Positions 44,033 to 55,247 of a stretch of DNA of 64,000 nucleotides are shown here, one piece after another. How positions within the stretch are numbered: position 1 is the first letter of the stretch; every line of letters begins with the position of its first letter. The notes below the pieces were generated by a model. The model did no database searches and was not told the origin of the DNA. It was given only the letters and a program-made list of their open reading frames with translations. This stretch comes from Triticum aestivum. Its lineage: Eukaryota; Streptophyta; Magnoliopsida; Poales; Poaceae. The stretch covers positions 320,005,191 to 320,069,190 of the forward strand of contig NC_057813.1 in NCBI RefSeq assembly GCF_018294505.1. Direction: 5' to 3'. The translations under genes and the position numbers were made by a program.

Positions 44033-45648
44033 TGCTACCTCTTGAGCTTGCGTTGGTTTTCCCCTGAAGAGGAAAGGGTGATGCAGCAAAGTAGCGTAAG
44101 TATTTCCCTCAGTTTTGAGAAGCAAGTTATCAATCCAGTAGGAGACGACGCACAAGTCACCGAGTACCTGCACAAACAATAAATAACTTGCACCCAACAC
44201 GATAAAGGGGCTATCAATCCCTTCACCTTCACTTGCAAAAGTGATATTTGACAGAGATAGATAAATGGTAAAGGAAATATTTTTGGTATTTTTGGTTTAT
44301 AGATCGAAAAGTAAAAGATTGCAAAATAGTAGATCGAAAACAAGCAAGATGTAAACGAGATTCAATATAATGGAAAAGAGACCCGGGGGCCATAGGTTTC
44401 ACTAGTGGCTTCTCTCGAGACAGAAAATATTACAGTGGGTGAACAAATTACTGTCGAGCAACTAATAGAAAAGCGCATAGTTATGATGATGTCTAAGGCA
44501 ATGATCATGAACATAGGCATCACGTCCGTGTCAAGTAGACCGACTCCTGCCTGCATCTACTACTATTACTCCACACATCGACTGCTATCCACCATGCATC
44601 TAGAGTATTAAGTTCATAAAGAACGGAGTAACTCATTAAGCAAGATGACATGATGTAGAGGAATTAACTCAAGCAATATGATGAAAACCCCATCTTGTTA
44701 TCCTCGATGGCAACAATACAATACGTTCCTTGCCGCCCCTACTGTCACTGGGAAAGGACACCGCAAGATTGAACCCAAAGCTAAGCACTTCTCCCATTGC
44801 AAGAAAGATCAATCTAGTAGGACAAACTAAACCAATAATTCGAAGAGACTTGCAAAGATATCGAATCATGCATATAAGAATTCAGAGAAGAACCAAATAA
44901 TATTCAGAGATAATCTTGATCATAAATCCCCAATTCATCGAATCTAGGCAAACACACCGCAAAAGAGTATTACATCGAATAGATCTCCAAGAACATCGAG
45001 GAGAACACGGTATTGAGAATCAAAGAGAGAGAAGAAGCCATCTAGCTAATAACTATGGACCCGAAGGTCTGTGGTAAACTACTCACATTTCATTGAAGAG
45101 GTAATGGTGTTGATTTAGGAGCCCTTCGTGATCGAATCCCCCTCCGGCAGGACGCCGAAAAAGGCCCCTAGATGGGATCTCACAGGTATAGAAGGTTGCA
45201 GCAGTGGAAAAGTGGTTTCGTGGCTGTCTTGGATGTTTTTAGGGCATATGAGTATACATAGGCGAACGAACTAGGTGAGGGGAGCCACAAGGGGCCCACG
45301 AGGGTGGGGGGCACGCCCTACCCCCCTGGGCGCACCCTCCTGCCTCGTGGCTGCCACGTTGTGTCTCCGACTTCATCTCCAAGTCTTATGGTTTGATTTC
45401 GGTCCAAGAAAGATCTTCGTGATGGTTTCATTCCATTTGGACTCCGTTTGGTATAACTTTTCTGCAAAACTCAAAAATTGGCAAAAAACAGAAACTGGCA
45501 TTGGGTCCTCGGTTAATAGGTTAGTCCCAAAAATAATATAAAATAGCATATAAATGCCTAGTAAACATCCAAAACAGATAATATTGACATAAAAACTATA
45601 AAATAGCATGGAACAATAAAAAATTATAGATACATTGGAGACGTATCA
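44033..45648 (-). repeat. 3' LTR of element I (1616 bp)
   Basis: On the + strand it runs TGCTACCTCTTGAGC to GGAGACGTATCA, thus TGATACGTCTCC on the minus strand. It is followed by AGCATCCCCAAGCTTAATTCC, the reversed polypurine tract. It is collinear with 49488-51072. Confidence 0.9.
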
Positions 45649-48409
45649 AGCATCCCCAAGCTTAATTCCTACTCGTCCTCAAGTAGGTAAATGATAAAAA
45701 CAAATTTTTTGATGTGGAATGCTACCTAACATATTTATCCATGTAATTCTCTTTATTGTGGCATGAATGTTCAGATCCGAAAGATTCAAGACCAAAGTTT
45801 AATATTTACATAAAAACAGTAATGCTTCAAGTATACTAACAAAGCAATCATGTCTTCTCAAAATAACATGGCCAAAGAAAGCTATCCCTACAAATCATAT
45901 AGTCTGGCTATGCTCTATCTTCATCACACAAAATGTTGAAATCATGCACAACCCCTGTTTCAGCCAAGCAATTGTTTCATACATTAGTATTTTAAAAAAA
46001 TTTCAATCTTCACGCAATACATGAGCGTGAGCCATGGACATAGCACTATAGGAGGAATAGAATGGTGGTTGTGGAGAAGACAAAAAGGAGAAGATAGTCT
46101 CATGTAAATTAGGCGTATCAATGGGCTATGGAGGTGCCCATCAATAGATATCAATGTGCGTGAGTAGGGATTGCCATGCAACAGATGCACTAGAGCTATA
46201 AGTGTATGAAAGCTCAAACTGAAAACTAAGTGGGTGTGCATCCAACTTGCTCGCTCATGAAGACCTAGGGCACTTTGAGGAAGCCCATCATTGGAATATA
46301 CAAGCCAAGTTCTATAATGAAAATTCCCACTAGTATATGAAAGTGACAACATAGGAGACTCTCTATCATAAAGATCATGGTGCTACTTTGAAGCACAAGT
46401 ATGGAAAAAGGATAGTAACATTGCCCCTTCTCTCTTTTTATCTCTTTTTTATTTTTTATTTGGGCCATCTCTTTTTTTATGGCCTCTTTTTTTTTCTTCC
46501 AGAGTCTCATCCCGACTTGTGGGGGAATCATAGTCTCCATCATCCTTTCCTCACATGGGACAATGATCTAATAATGAAGATCATCACACTTTTATTTACT
46601 TACCACTCAAGAATTACAACTCAATACTTAGAACAAAATACGACTCTATGTGAGTGCCTCCAGCGGCGTACCGGGATGTGCAATGATTCAAGAGTGACAT
46701 GTATGCAAAAAATTACGAACTACATGATCATGCAAAGCAATATGACAATGATGAAGTGTGTCATAATAAACGGAACGGTGGAAAGTTGCATGTCAATATA
46801 TCTCGGAATGGCTATGTAAATGCCATAATAGGTAGGTATGGTGGTTGTTTTGGGGAAGGTAATGGTGGGTGTTATGGTACCTTCGAAAGTTGCGTGGCAC
46901 AAGAAAGGCTAGCAATGGTGGAAGGGTGAGAGTGCATATAATCCATGGACTCAACATTAGTCATAAAGAACTCACATACTTATTGCAAACATCTACAAGT
47001 CATCAAAACAAAGTACTACACACATGCTCCTAGGGGAAGGGTTGGTAGGACCATCGCGTGATCCCGACCTCCACTCATAAGGAAGACAACCAATAAATAA
47101 ATCATGCTCCAACTTCATCACATAATGGTTCACCATACGTGCATGCTACGAGAATCACAAACTTTAACACAAGTATATCTCAAATTCACAATTACTCTAC
47201 TAGCATGACTCTAATATCACCATATTCATATCTCAAAACAAACATAAAGAATCAAACTTCTCATAGTATTCAATGCACTTTATATGAAAGTTTTTATTAT
47301 ATCCATCTTGGATGCCCATCATATTAGGACTAATTTTATAACCAAAGAAAATTACCATGTTGTTCTAAAAGACTCTCAAAATAATATAAGTGAAGCATGA
47401 GAGTTCAATAATTTCTACAAAATAAAAATACCGCCGTGCTCTAAAAAGATATAAGTGAAACACTAGAGCAATATTGTCTAGCTCAAAAGATATAAGTGAA
47501 GCACATAGATTATTGTAATACATCACGATTCATGGGTGTATATCCCAAAAGGTTTGTACAGCAAGGATGATTGTGGTAATCTAAAAACTAAAGACTCAAA
47601 TCATACAAGACGCTCCAAGCAAAACACATATCATGTGGTGAATAAAAATATAGCCTCAATTAAAGTTACCGATAGACGAAGACGAAAGAGGGGATGCCTT
47701 CAGGATCATCCCCAAGCTTAGGCTTTTGTTTGTCCTTGAATATTACCTTGGGGTGCCTTGGGCATCCCCAAGCTTAGGATATTGCCACTCCTAATTCCAA
47801 AATCCATCAAATCCTTACCCAAAACTTGAAAACTTCACAACACAAAACTTCAATAGAAAATCTCATGAGCTCCGTTAGTATAAGAAAATAAATCACCACT
47901 TTAAGGTACTGTTGTGAACTCATTATTTATTTACATTGGTGTAATATATACTGTATTCCAATTTCTCCATGTTTCATACCGCCCCCCATACTACTCATAG
48001 ATTCATCAAAATAAGCAAACAACACGCAAAAAACATAATATGTCAAAAACCTGTAGTAATCTGTAAATCCAAAAATTATTAAATAAATTGGTGGACGTGA
48101 GGAATTTGTCTATTAATCTTCTTGAAAAAGAATCAACTCATAATCACTCTTCTGTTAAAAATGAAAATTATTATCGTGAGCGCAAAGTTTTTGTTTTTCA
48201 CAGCAAGATCACATTAACTTTCACCCAAGTCTTCCCGAAGGTTCTACTTGGCACAAATAGTAACTAAAACATAAAACCACATCCAGCCAGAGGCTAGATG
48301 AATTATTTATTACTAAACATGAGCAAAAAGTAAAGAACAAAAATAGGGTTGCCTCCCAACAAGTGCTATCATTAAACGCCCCTAGCTAGGCATAAAAACA
48401 CGAATAGAT
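45649..48409 (-). other. 3' non-coding region of element I
   Basis: This is 2.8 kb of AT-rich sequence without a recognisable frame. The polypurine tract AAGCTTGGGGATGCT (minus strand) ends at 45649. A second pair of CCCCAAGCTTA motifs lies at 47709 and 47765, 56 bp apart, mirroring the pairs in element H. Poly-T/pyrimidine tracts occur near 46430-46500. Confidence 0.6.
47690..47713 (-). other. Stem-loop in element I matching that of element H
   Basis: On the + strand GGGGATG, a 10-base loop (CCTTCAGGAT) and CATCCCC form a 7 bp stem next to AAGCTTAGG. On the minus strand the order is AAGCTTGGGGATG, loop, CATCCCCTCTTTC, as at 43095-43125. Confidence 0.65.
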
Positions 48410-49253
48410 CTAGGTATTGCCATAATAATGGTAGGGCAAAACTCGAAAACTCATCTCATACTCCCTACGTTCAGCAAAAAGTTTTCTTTGTGGCAAGCAA
48501 AAGTAATCAAAAGGGCTAAATTTAATGGGACAGAAGTCCCCAAGATCAAGCTCGGGAGGAATTGGTTCCTCCTTTGGCCCTTCATATTGTACAACCAACT
48601 CATCATTATAAGCGTTCTTTTGGAAAAAAGTCATGAGCCTTTGTTCAAGAGGAAAACCCAACCCATTGTGCTAAATAGCAAAATTATCACTAAGTTCATA
48701 AATCCTATCAACTAGAACATCGGTAGGAACCCTCTTTCTAAGATTTTCATTATAAGCAACATGATCTAAGGATCATAAACGCATTGTGTCTTCTTGGTTA
48801 AAAAGAATTGCTTCTATGGGAGGACCACCGGGGTGCACCCTATAATGCGCAAAAATTTCATTAGCCTCTTTTATTATAAATCTAAACTCATGTGCAAGAA
48901 AGATGGTAGCCGCTCGCTTAACTGAAGAATGCTCAATATTAGAAAACTCTAGAAAAATCCTTTGTATGCAAGGATACATGTGAATAAATTGTCTTTCAAG
49001 TTCAACTATGAGCAAACATATAGCGTCTGCAAGACTACTAGTTTTATGGAGAATAGACCCATCCATAGTGGGCAAAGCACCAGCACAGGTAAAAAAATCT
49101 TGAAAACCCCCTTTTCCAATAATATTACCCCTACCTGCATAACTTTTTAGTGTGCAAAATAGTGGGTTCTTCATGAGGATTATCAAAGGCATCAAAGTTC
49201 CCCCCGTCATTACTACTATCCTTTTCAATGATAACCTCCCCAATTTTAGACAT
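48410..49253 (-). pseudogene. Broken orphan ORF of element I
   Basis: The ATG at 49253 opens SKIGEVIIEKDSSNDGG, and HEEPTILHTKK follows. The frame shifts near 49140 and continues with GRGNIIGKGGFQDFF, GSILHKTSSLADAICLLIVE, FSNIEHSSVKRAATIFLAHE and IIKEANEIFAHYRVHPGGPP. A TGA (48773-48775) and a TAG (about 48662-48664) interrupt it before LEQRLMTFFQKNAYNDELVV and the final RREYEMSFRVLPYHYY. The intact protein would be about 280 residues. It lies just after the primer site, where gag would be, but shows no gag motif or zinc knuckle. Function unknown; unrelated to the ORF of element H. Confidence 0.6.
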
Positions 49254-49458
49254 GATGGCAACAAACCAATCTAAGGAACGAGCACACAAGAAGCAAGCGA
49301 AAGGAGACGAATGGAAGAGGAGCGAAGAAAAGGCAAAGGTTTTCAAAAATCGTTTTAGAAGTGGGGGAGAGGAAAATGAGAGGTGAATGGTGAATAATTT
49401 AATGCAAGGGAGAAGAATTTATGAGGGGTACTTGGTATGGCTTGACTTGGCGTAGATC

Positions 49459-49476
49459 TCCCCGGCAACAGCGCCA
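49459..49476 (-). promoter_or_regulatory. Primer-binding site of element I (tRNA-Asp type)
   Basis: On the minus strand TGGCGCTGTTGCCGGGGA follows the 5' LTR after an 11 bp gap. It differs from the Athila tRNA-Asp primer site by one base. Confidence 0.85.
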
Positions 49477-49487
49477 GAAAACATTCT

Positions 49488-51072
49488 TGCTACCTCTTGA
49501 GCTTTCGTTGGTTTTCCCTTGAAGAGGAAAGGGTGATGCAGCAAAGTAGCGTAAGTATTTATCTCAGTTTTGAGAACCAAGGTATCAATCCAGTAGGAGA
49601 CGGTGCACAAGTCATCAAATACCTGCACAACCAATCAACAACTTGCAACCAACGTGATAAAGGTGTTGTCAATCCCTTCACGGTCATTTGCAAAAGTGAG
49701 ATCTGATAGAGATAGATAAATGGTAAAGTAAATATTTTTGGTTTATATATCGGAAAGTAAAAGATGGCAAAATAGTAGATCGGAAACTAGCAAGATGTAA
49801 ACGAGATTCAATGTAAAGAAAAGAGACCCCGGGGCCATAGGTTTCACTAGTGGCTTCCCTCGATATAGCAAATATTACGGTGGGTGAACAAATTACTGCG
49901 GAGCAATTGATAGAAAAACGCATAGTTATGATGACATCTAAGGCAATGATCATGAACATAGGCATCACGTTAGTGTCAAGTAGACCGACTCCTGCCTGCA
50001 TCTACTACTATTACTCCACACATCGACTGCTATCCGGCATGCATGTAGAGTATTAAGTTCATAAAGAATGGAGTAACACATTAAGCTAGATGACATGATG
50101 TACATGAATTAACTCAAGCAATATGATGAAAACCACATCTTGTAATCCTCGATGGCAACTAATACGTGCCTTGCTGCCCCTACTGTCACTGGGAAAGGAC
50201 ACCGCAAGATTGAACCCAAAGCTAAGAACTTCTCCCATTGCAAGAAAGATCAATCTAGTAGGCCAAACTAAACCGATAATTTTAAGAGACTTGCAAAGAT
50301 ATCAAATCATGCATATAAGAATTCAGAGGAGAACCAAATAATATTCATAGATAATCTTGATCATAAATCCACAATTCATTGAATCTCGGCAAACACACCG
50401 CAAAAGAGTATTACATCGAATAGATCTCCAAGAACATCGAGGAGAACACAGTATTGAGAATCAAAGAGAGAGAAGAAGCCACCTAGCTAATAACTATGGA
50501 CCCGAAGGTCTGTGGTAAACTACTGATGTTTCATCGGAGAGGTAATGGTGTTGATGTAGAAGACCTCCGTGATCGAATCCCCCTCCGGCAGGACACCAGA
50601 AAAGGTCCCTAGATGGGATCTCATGGGTACAGAAGGTTGCGGTGGTGGAAAAGTGTTTTTGTGGCTGTCTTGGATGTTTTTAGGGTATATGAGTATATAT
50701 AGGCGAAGGAACTAGGTCAGGCGAGCCACGAGGGGCCCACGAGGGTGGGGGCACGCCCTACCCCCCTAGGCGTGCCCTCCTACTTCTTGGTTGCCTCGTT
50801 GCATCTCTGACTTCATCTCCAAGTCTTCTGGTTTGCTTTCGGTCCAAGAAAGATCGTCATGAAGGTTTCATTCCGTTTGGACTCTATTTGGTATTCCTTT
50901 TCTGCAAAACTCTAAAATAGGCAAAAAAACAGAAACTGGCACTGGGCCCTCTGTTAATAGGTTAGTCCCAAAAATAATGTAAAATAGCATATAAATTCCT
51001 ATTAAACATCCAAAACAGATAATATAATAGCATGGAACAATCAAAAATTATAGACACCTTGGAGACGTATCA
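49488..51072 (-). repeat. 5' LTR of element I (1585 bp)
   Basis: On the + strand it runs TGCTACCTCTTGAGC to GGAGACGTATCA. It is collinear with 44033-45648, with some small indels (for example ATAAAAACTATAAAATAGC missing near 51025). Confidence 0.9.
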
Positions 51073-52732
51073 CATAGCTACATGATTATTAAACTACTCA
51101 TTGATCTTCACTTATATCTTTTTGGAGTAGTTTTTCATTTACTGTCGTGCTTCACTTATATCCTATGATTAAATGTTTGAATGAACTGAACATCATAAAT
51201 CTGAAATTATATATGTTTCATATTCTTATCCCATGGGGACTAATGAATCCACATATAATAAGTATAGGTGGTAAATTTATTGAAATTAGCAAACATAGTA
51301 TTGGTCACTTGAACAATTCATGAAAGAATATTGAAGGAAGAGAGATTTCACATATAAATATACTATCTTGGACATCTTCTATGATTTTGAAGCCCATTAA
51401 TTATTTTTAAACTTGAGCAAATTAGTTGAACTTGAACAAGGAAGACAACATAATGAGTTATGTTTGGGTATATTTGTATAGAAGTTATATTGTTATGGAT
51501 CCTCCCACATGTGGTGCTTGCTATTTAGAATCTTTCTAGCCCAAATTTCCGTACTAAGCGGGAATACTGCTTGTGCATGCAAAATCCTTGAACCAAGTTT
51601 CTTCCATGAGTGTCCATCATATCTACCTATATGTGGTATTTACCTGTCATTCCAAGTAAATTTGCATGTGCCAAACTCTAAACCTTCAAATAATAATCTG
51701 TTTTGTATGCCCGAATCGCTCATGTAGCGACTAGGGGCTGTCAGTATCTTCCATGCTAGGTGGATTATTCTCACGATGAGTGTTGATTCACTTGTCATTC
51801 ATGAGAGAGTGGCTGGTAATCGGGATGCCCAGTTCCATACTCGAAATCAAATCAAAATATAGTCATCAAACAAAACTCCCCCAGGACTATTGTTGGTATG
51901 GACGATACCCGTTGTTTCGGACTAGCTGTGGAGTGTGATTGTTGGTGGAGGGGGAGTAAAACTTTACCATTCTGTTTGGGAACCACCTATAATGTGTCTA
52001 GCATAGAAGATAGTGAGAACTCTCGGTCGTTACATTGACAATGAAAGCAAACTTCTCAAAATTATATTCATCTCTGTTTTAAAAGCTTCGAGCTCTCGCA
52101 CCTCTGCAAATCCTTGCTTCCCTCTATGAAGGGCCCATCTTTTACTTTTATGCAAGAGTCAGTAGTATTCCTTCTCATTCCAACCTACTCTTTAGTTGGC
52201 AAGCATCATGTGATGGGGAAAGATCTAAGCATATATGGCCATTCAAATATATTTGATCATGAATTATTATTGTTGACAATTATCTATATGATAAATAAGT
52301 TGGGAGGGGAAACATTAAGCCCCTATCTTTCTCTATGTTTAATGGATGCTATTTGTTCTAAAAATATACGTCGAGTGGTGGCAATCATGGAAGACTATAT
52401 GATAGTTGAGTATGTGGGATTTGCTAAATCAAAGCTCTTACATAGAACCTTCCTAAAAATAAGATGAATTGCTATTGTTTGATGACTGAGAACCTAGTTT
52501 GTTAGTTTTCAAGAAAGTTTATGATCTATGCATTAACATGTGAATATCTTGCTACTTGATCATGAGAAGTTTTATGAGATGAGCTACTGTTTATGACATA
52601 TAATGATGCTAGAAAAAGTGATTAAAATTATCATTGATCAAAGTTGTACACTTGCTAGCATTTACACTTCATAACTTATTTCTTTTATCATTTACCTAGT
52701 CGAGGACGAGCAGGAATTAAGCTTCGGGATGC
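51073..52732 (+). other. 3' region of element H, after the nested insertion
   Basis: It continues the sequence broken at 44032 (CTCTTCACATTG / CATAGCTACATG). The + strand frame 52114-52467 (117 residues) is hydrophobic in parts, but I recognise no family and treat it as non-coding. The polypurine tract AATTAAGCTTCGGGATGC (52716-52732) ends the region just before the 3' LTR. Confidence 0.65.
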
Positions 52733-53284
52733 TGATACGTGTCCAACGTATCTATAATTTATGAAGTATTCATGCGATATTTACAACAGTTTTTGGATGG
52801 TTTTGGTATGATTTGATTAGAACTAACTCGGAGTGACGCTGTTTTCAGTAAAACTACCGTGGTGTCGTTTTTTGTGCAGAAATAAAAGTTCTCGAAATAG
52901 GCTGAAAATTTATGGTGATATTTTATGGACCAAAAGAGACCCCTGAAGCACAAGAGTTGGACCAGAAGAGTCCCGAGGCAACAACAAGGGTGGAGGGCAC
53001 CCCCAGGGTGTGCCACATGTCTTGCCGCTGCCTCGTGGACCCCCTTGATGTGAGACCGATGCCAAAAATTTCTATAAATCACGAAACCCCCAGAAAGAAA
53101 CCTAGATCGGGAGTTCTACCGCCGCAAGGCTCTGTAGCCACGAAAAACGAACCAGGAGCCCGTTCCAGCACCCTACTGGAGGGGGAAACCATCAACGGAG
53201 ACCATCTTCATCATCCCGACGGTCTCCATGATGAGGAGGGAGTAGTTCCCCCTCGGGGCCGAGGGTATGTACCAGTACCTATGT

Positions 53285-53346
<62 letters not shown>

Positions 53347-54404
53347 ATCTCTCTCCATCTCTCGTGTTCTTGATTTGGCACGATCTTGATGTACCACGAG
53401 CTTTGTTATTATAGTTGGATCTTATGGTCTTCTTCCCTCTCTACCTTGTGATGAACTAAATCTTTTCCTTTGAGGTTTTGTTATGTTGGATTGAATCTTT
53501 GGATGAGAGAGCACTTGACGTATGTCTTGCGATGGGATATCCGTGGTGACAATGGGATGTTATATTGATCCACTTGATTTATTTTTTGGTTATCAACTTG
53601 CGGATTCCCGTGGTGACTAGGGGTTGGTACGCGTTTTCATATTCCTTTCTCCGATAGAAAGCTTGGGATACTCTTGAAGTTCTTTTTGTTGGATTGAATA
53701 CTATGAATCTGAGATTGTGTGATGTATATCGTATAATGCACCCACGGATACTTGTGGTGACATTGGAGTATCTACGTGACATTAGTTTTTTTTAATGTCT
53801 GTCATGTGGTGTTATTTTAGTACGAACTCTAGGGCTGTTTGTGACACTTATAGGAATAGCTCAATGGATTGATCGGAAAGAATAACTTTGAGGTGGTTTC
53901 GTACCCTACAAGCAATTTCATCTTATGTTCTCCGTGATAGGAACTTTGGAGTGGTTCTCCATTGCACATTGAGGGATTGCCATATGATTCAATTATGCTA
54001 TCATTGTCGAGAGACTTTGCACTAGTGAAAGTATAAACCCTAGGCCTTGTTTTCAAGCATTGCAATACCGTTTTTGCACATGTTTGTTACTAGTTACCTT
54101 GTTGTTTTTATATTTTCATATTACAAAAACCCATATCTACCATTCATGTTATGTTTGTATCATGATGTCTTCGCCGAACTAGTGCACCTATACAATTTAC
54201 CATTGTATTGGGTGTGTTGGGGACACAAGAGACTCTTTGTTATTTGGTTGTAGGGTTGTTTAAGAGAGACCATTTTAATCCTACGCCTCCCACGGATTGA
54301 TAAACCTTAGGTCATCCACTTGAGGGAAATTTGCTACTGTCGTACAAAACTCTGCGCTTGGAGGCCCAACACGAGTCTACAAGAAGGTTGCGTAGTAGAC
54401 ATCA
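52733..54404 (+). repeat. 3' LTR of element H (1672 bp)
   Basis: It runs TGATACGTGTCCAACG to GTAGTAGACATCA. It carries a long CT microsatellite at 53287-53365 where the 5' LTR has about seven CT units. Confidence 0.9.
53287..53365. repeat. (CT)n microsatellite in the 3' LTR of element H
   Basis: About 22 uninterrupted CT units are followed by interrupted CT repeats (TTCTCT, TATCTC, CCATCTC). The matching place in the 5' LTR, 40260-40274, has about seven. Confidence 0.95.
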
Positions 54405-54409
54405 AGGAT
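54405..54409. repeat. Right target-site duplication (AGGAT) of element H
   Basis: It is identical to 39698-39702. Beyond it the Copia sequence resumes with CACACCTACTCG. Confidence 0.93.
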
Positions 54410-55247
54410 CACACCTACTCGACTCATATTCCTGAAGTTGGCCTTCTTGGAAATTGATGTCAAAGGGGGAGAGAGAGCCCATCAAAGCTTATTAGGAGAA
54501 AGAGAGAACATCTAAGCTCTTCTACAGATGCTTGTTAACAAGAGGAGAGAATTCAAATGTTTTCAAGAGGGGAAAGAGATGTTATATGCTCTGCTTTTAC
54601 TGTTGATCTAATTTTAACTGAAGTATCTTCGCTCTGATTTTATCTCACCCTACCATCTCCCATTATCCAATATCCGATTCAGGGGGAGAAAGAGTCTATG
54701 CTTAAGAGGAGAAAAATCTTTGGAACTTATTGCAAATCTCTAAATATTGGGGACATGTCTATATCTAAAGATGTACTCACTTTGTAGTACTGACCCATTA
54801 CATGTCATCCCAGTCTTGGTATTCTTGTGGATCTTGGAATCCTTCTTGTTTGGAGTGTTCTTGTGTTATCCAACCCTGTTTTCTAAAGTCTACTCCTTCA
54901 AAAATCAGCACAAGAACCACAAGGTAAGTATATGCATCACACTCATGTGCATCATGATCTCTTGCTAGTGCACATACTGTTTACAAGAGGGATTCATAAT
55001 CATGAAGGTATGTCTTTCAACAATATTGTTTACTCTGATGCATATAGCCAAGATACATGTAATTCATTACTTACACTGTCATGCTATGCACTCACATGCT
55101 CTTCCATCTAATCTTCACATGATTGCATACATATAGGGGGAGCTTATGCACATTACATGTTTTCTCCAAAGCTTTGCTTGCTAGTCTTCATATAATTTGA
55201 CTAAAGCTTTGATGTATGTTGTCATCAATTACCAAAAAGGGGGAGAT
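54410..55247 (+). mobile_element. Copia element, 3' internal region after the interruption
   Basis: The sequence is non-coding and holds several GGGGGAGA-type tracts (54464, 54680, 55134) before the final polypurine tract AAAAAGGGGGAGATT at 55234-55247. Repeated purine tracts upstream of the 3' LTR fit SIRE-type elements. Confidence 0.75.

Larger units (their letters stand above)
44033..51072 (-). mobile_element. Second Athila-like element without pol, nested, element I
   Basis: LTRs at 44033-45648 (3') and 49488-51072 (5') enclose 3.8 kb. The primer site is beside the right LTR and the polypurine tract beside the left one, so it reads on the minus strand. Flanking 5-mers are CATTG (44028-44032) and CATAG (51073-51077), a TSD with one mismatch. 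It sits in the 3' region of element H. It encodes one broken orphan ORF and no polymerase. Confidence 0.85.
39703..54404 (+). mobile_element. Athila-like Gypsy element without pol, element H
   Basis: LTRs at 39703-41344 and 52733-54404, a perfect AGGAT duplication, an Athila-type primer site and a polypurine tract define a complete + strand insertion in the Copia element. With the nested element I (44033-51072) removed, the unit is about 7.7 kb. Its internal 4.3 kb encodes no gag, protease, RT or integrase. It has one orphan ORF and a long structured 3' region. It is therefore non-autonomous. Confidence 0.88.

Noticed and set aside
46388..46819. 143-codon + strand ORF in element I
   Set aside because: It starts in a T-rich tract, has low complexity, no recognisable homology, and lies in the 3' non-coding region of a minus-strand element.
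52114..52467. 117-codon + strand ORF near the 3' end of the outer Athila-like element
   Set aside because: It does start at an ATG, but I recognise no domain and the region is otherwise typical non-coding 3' sequence. Not enough to call a gene.
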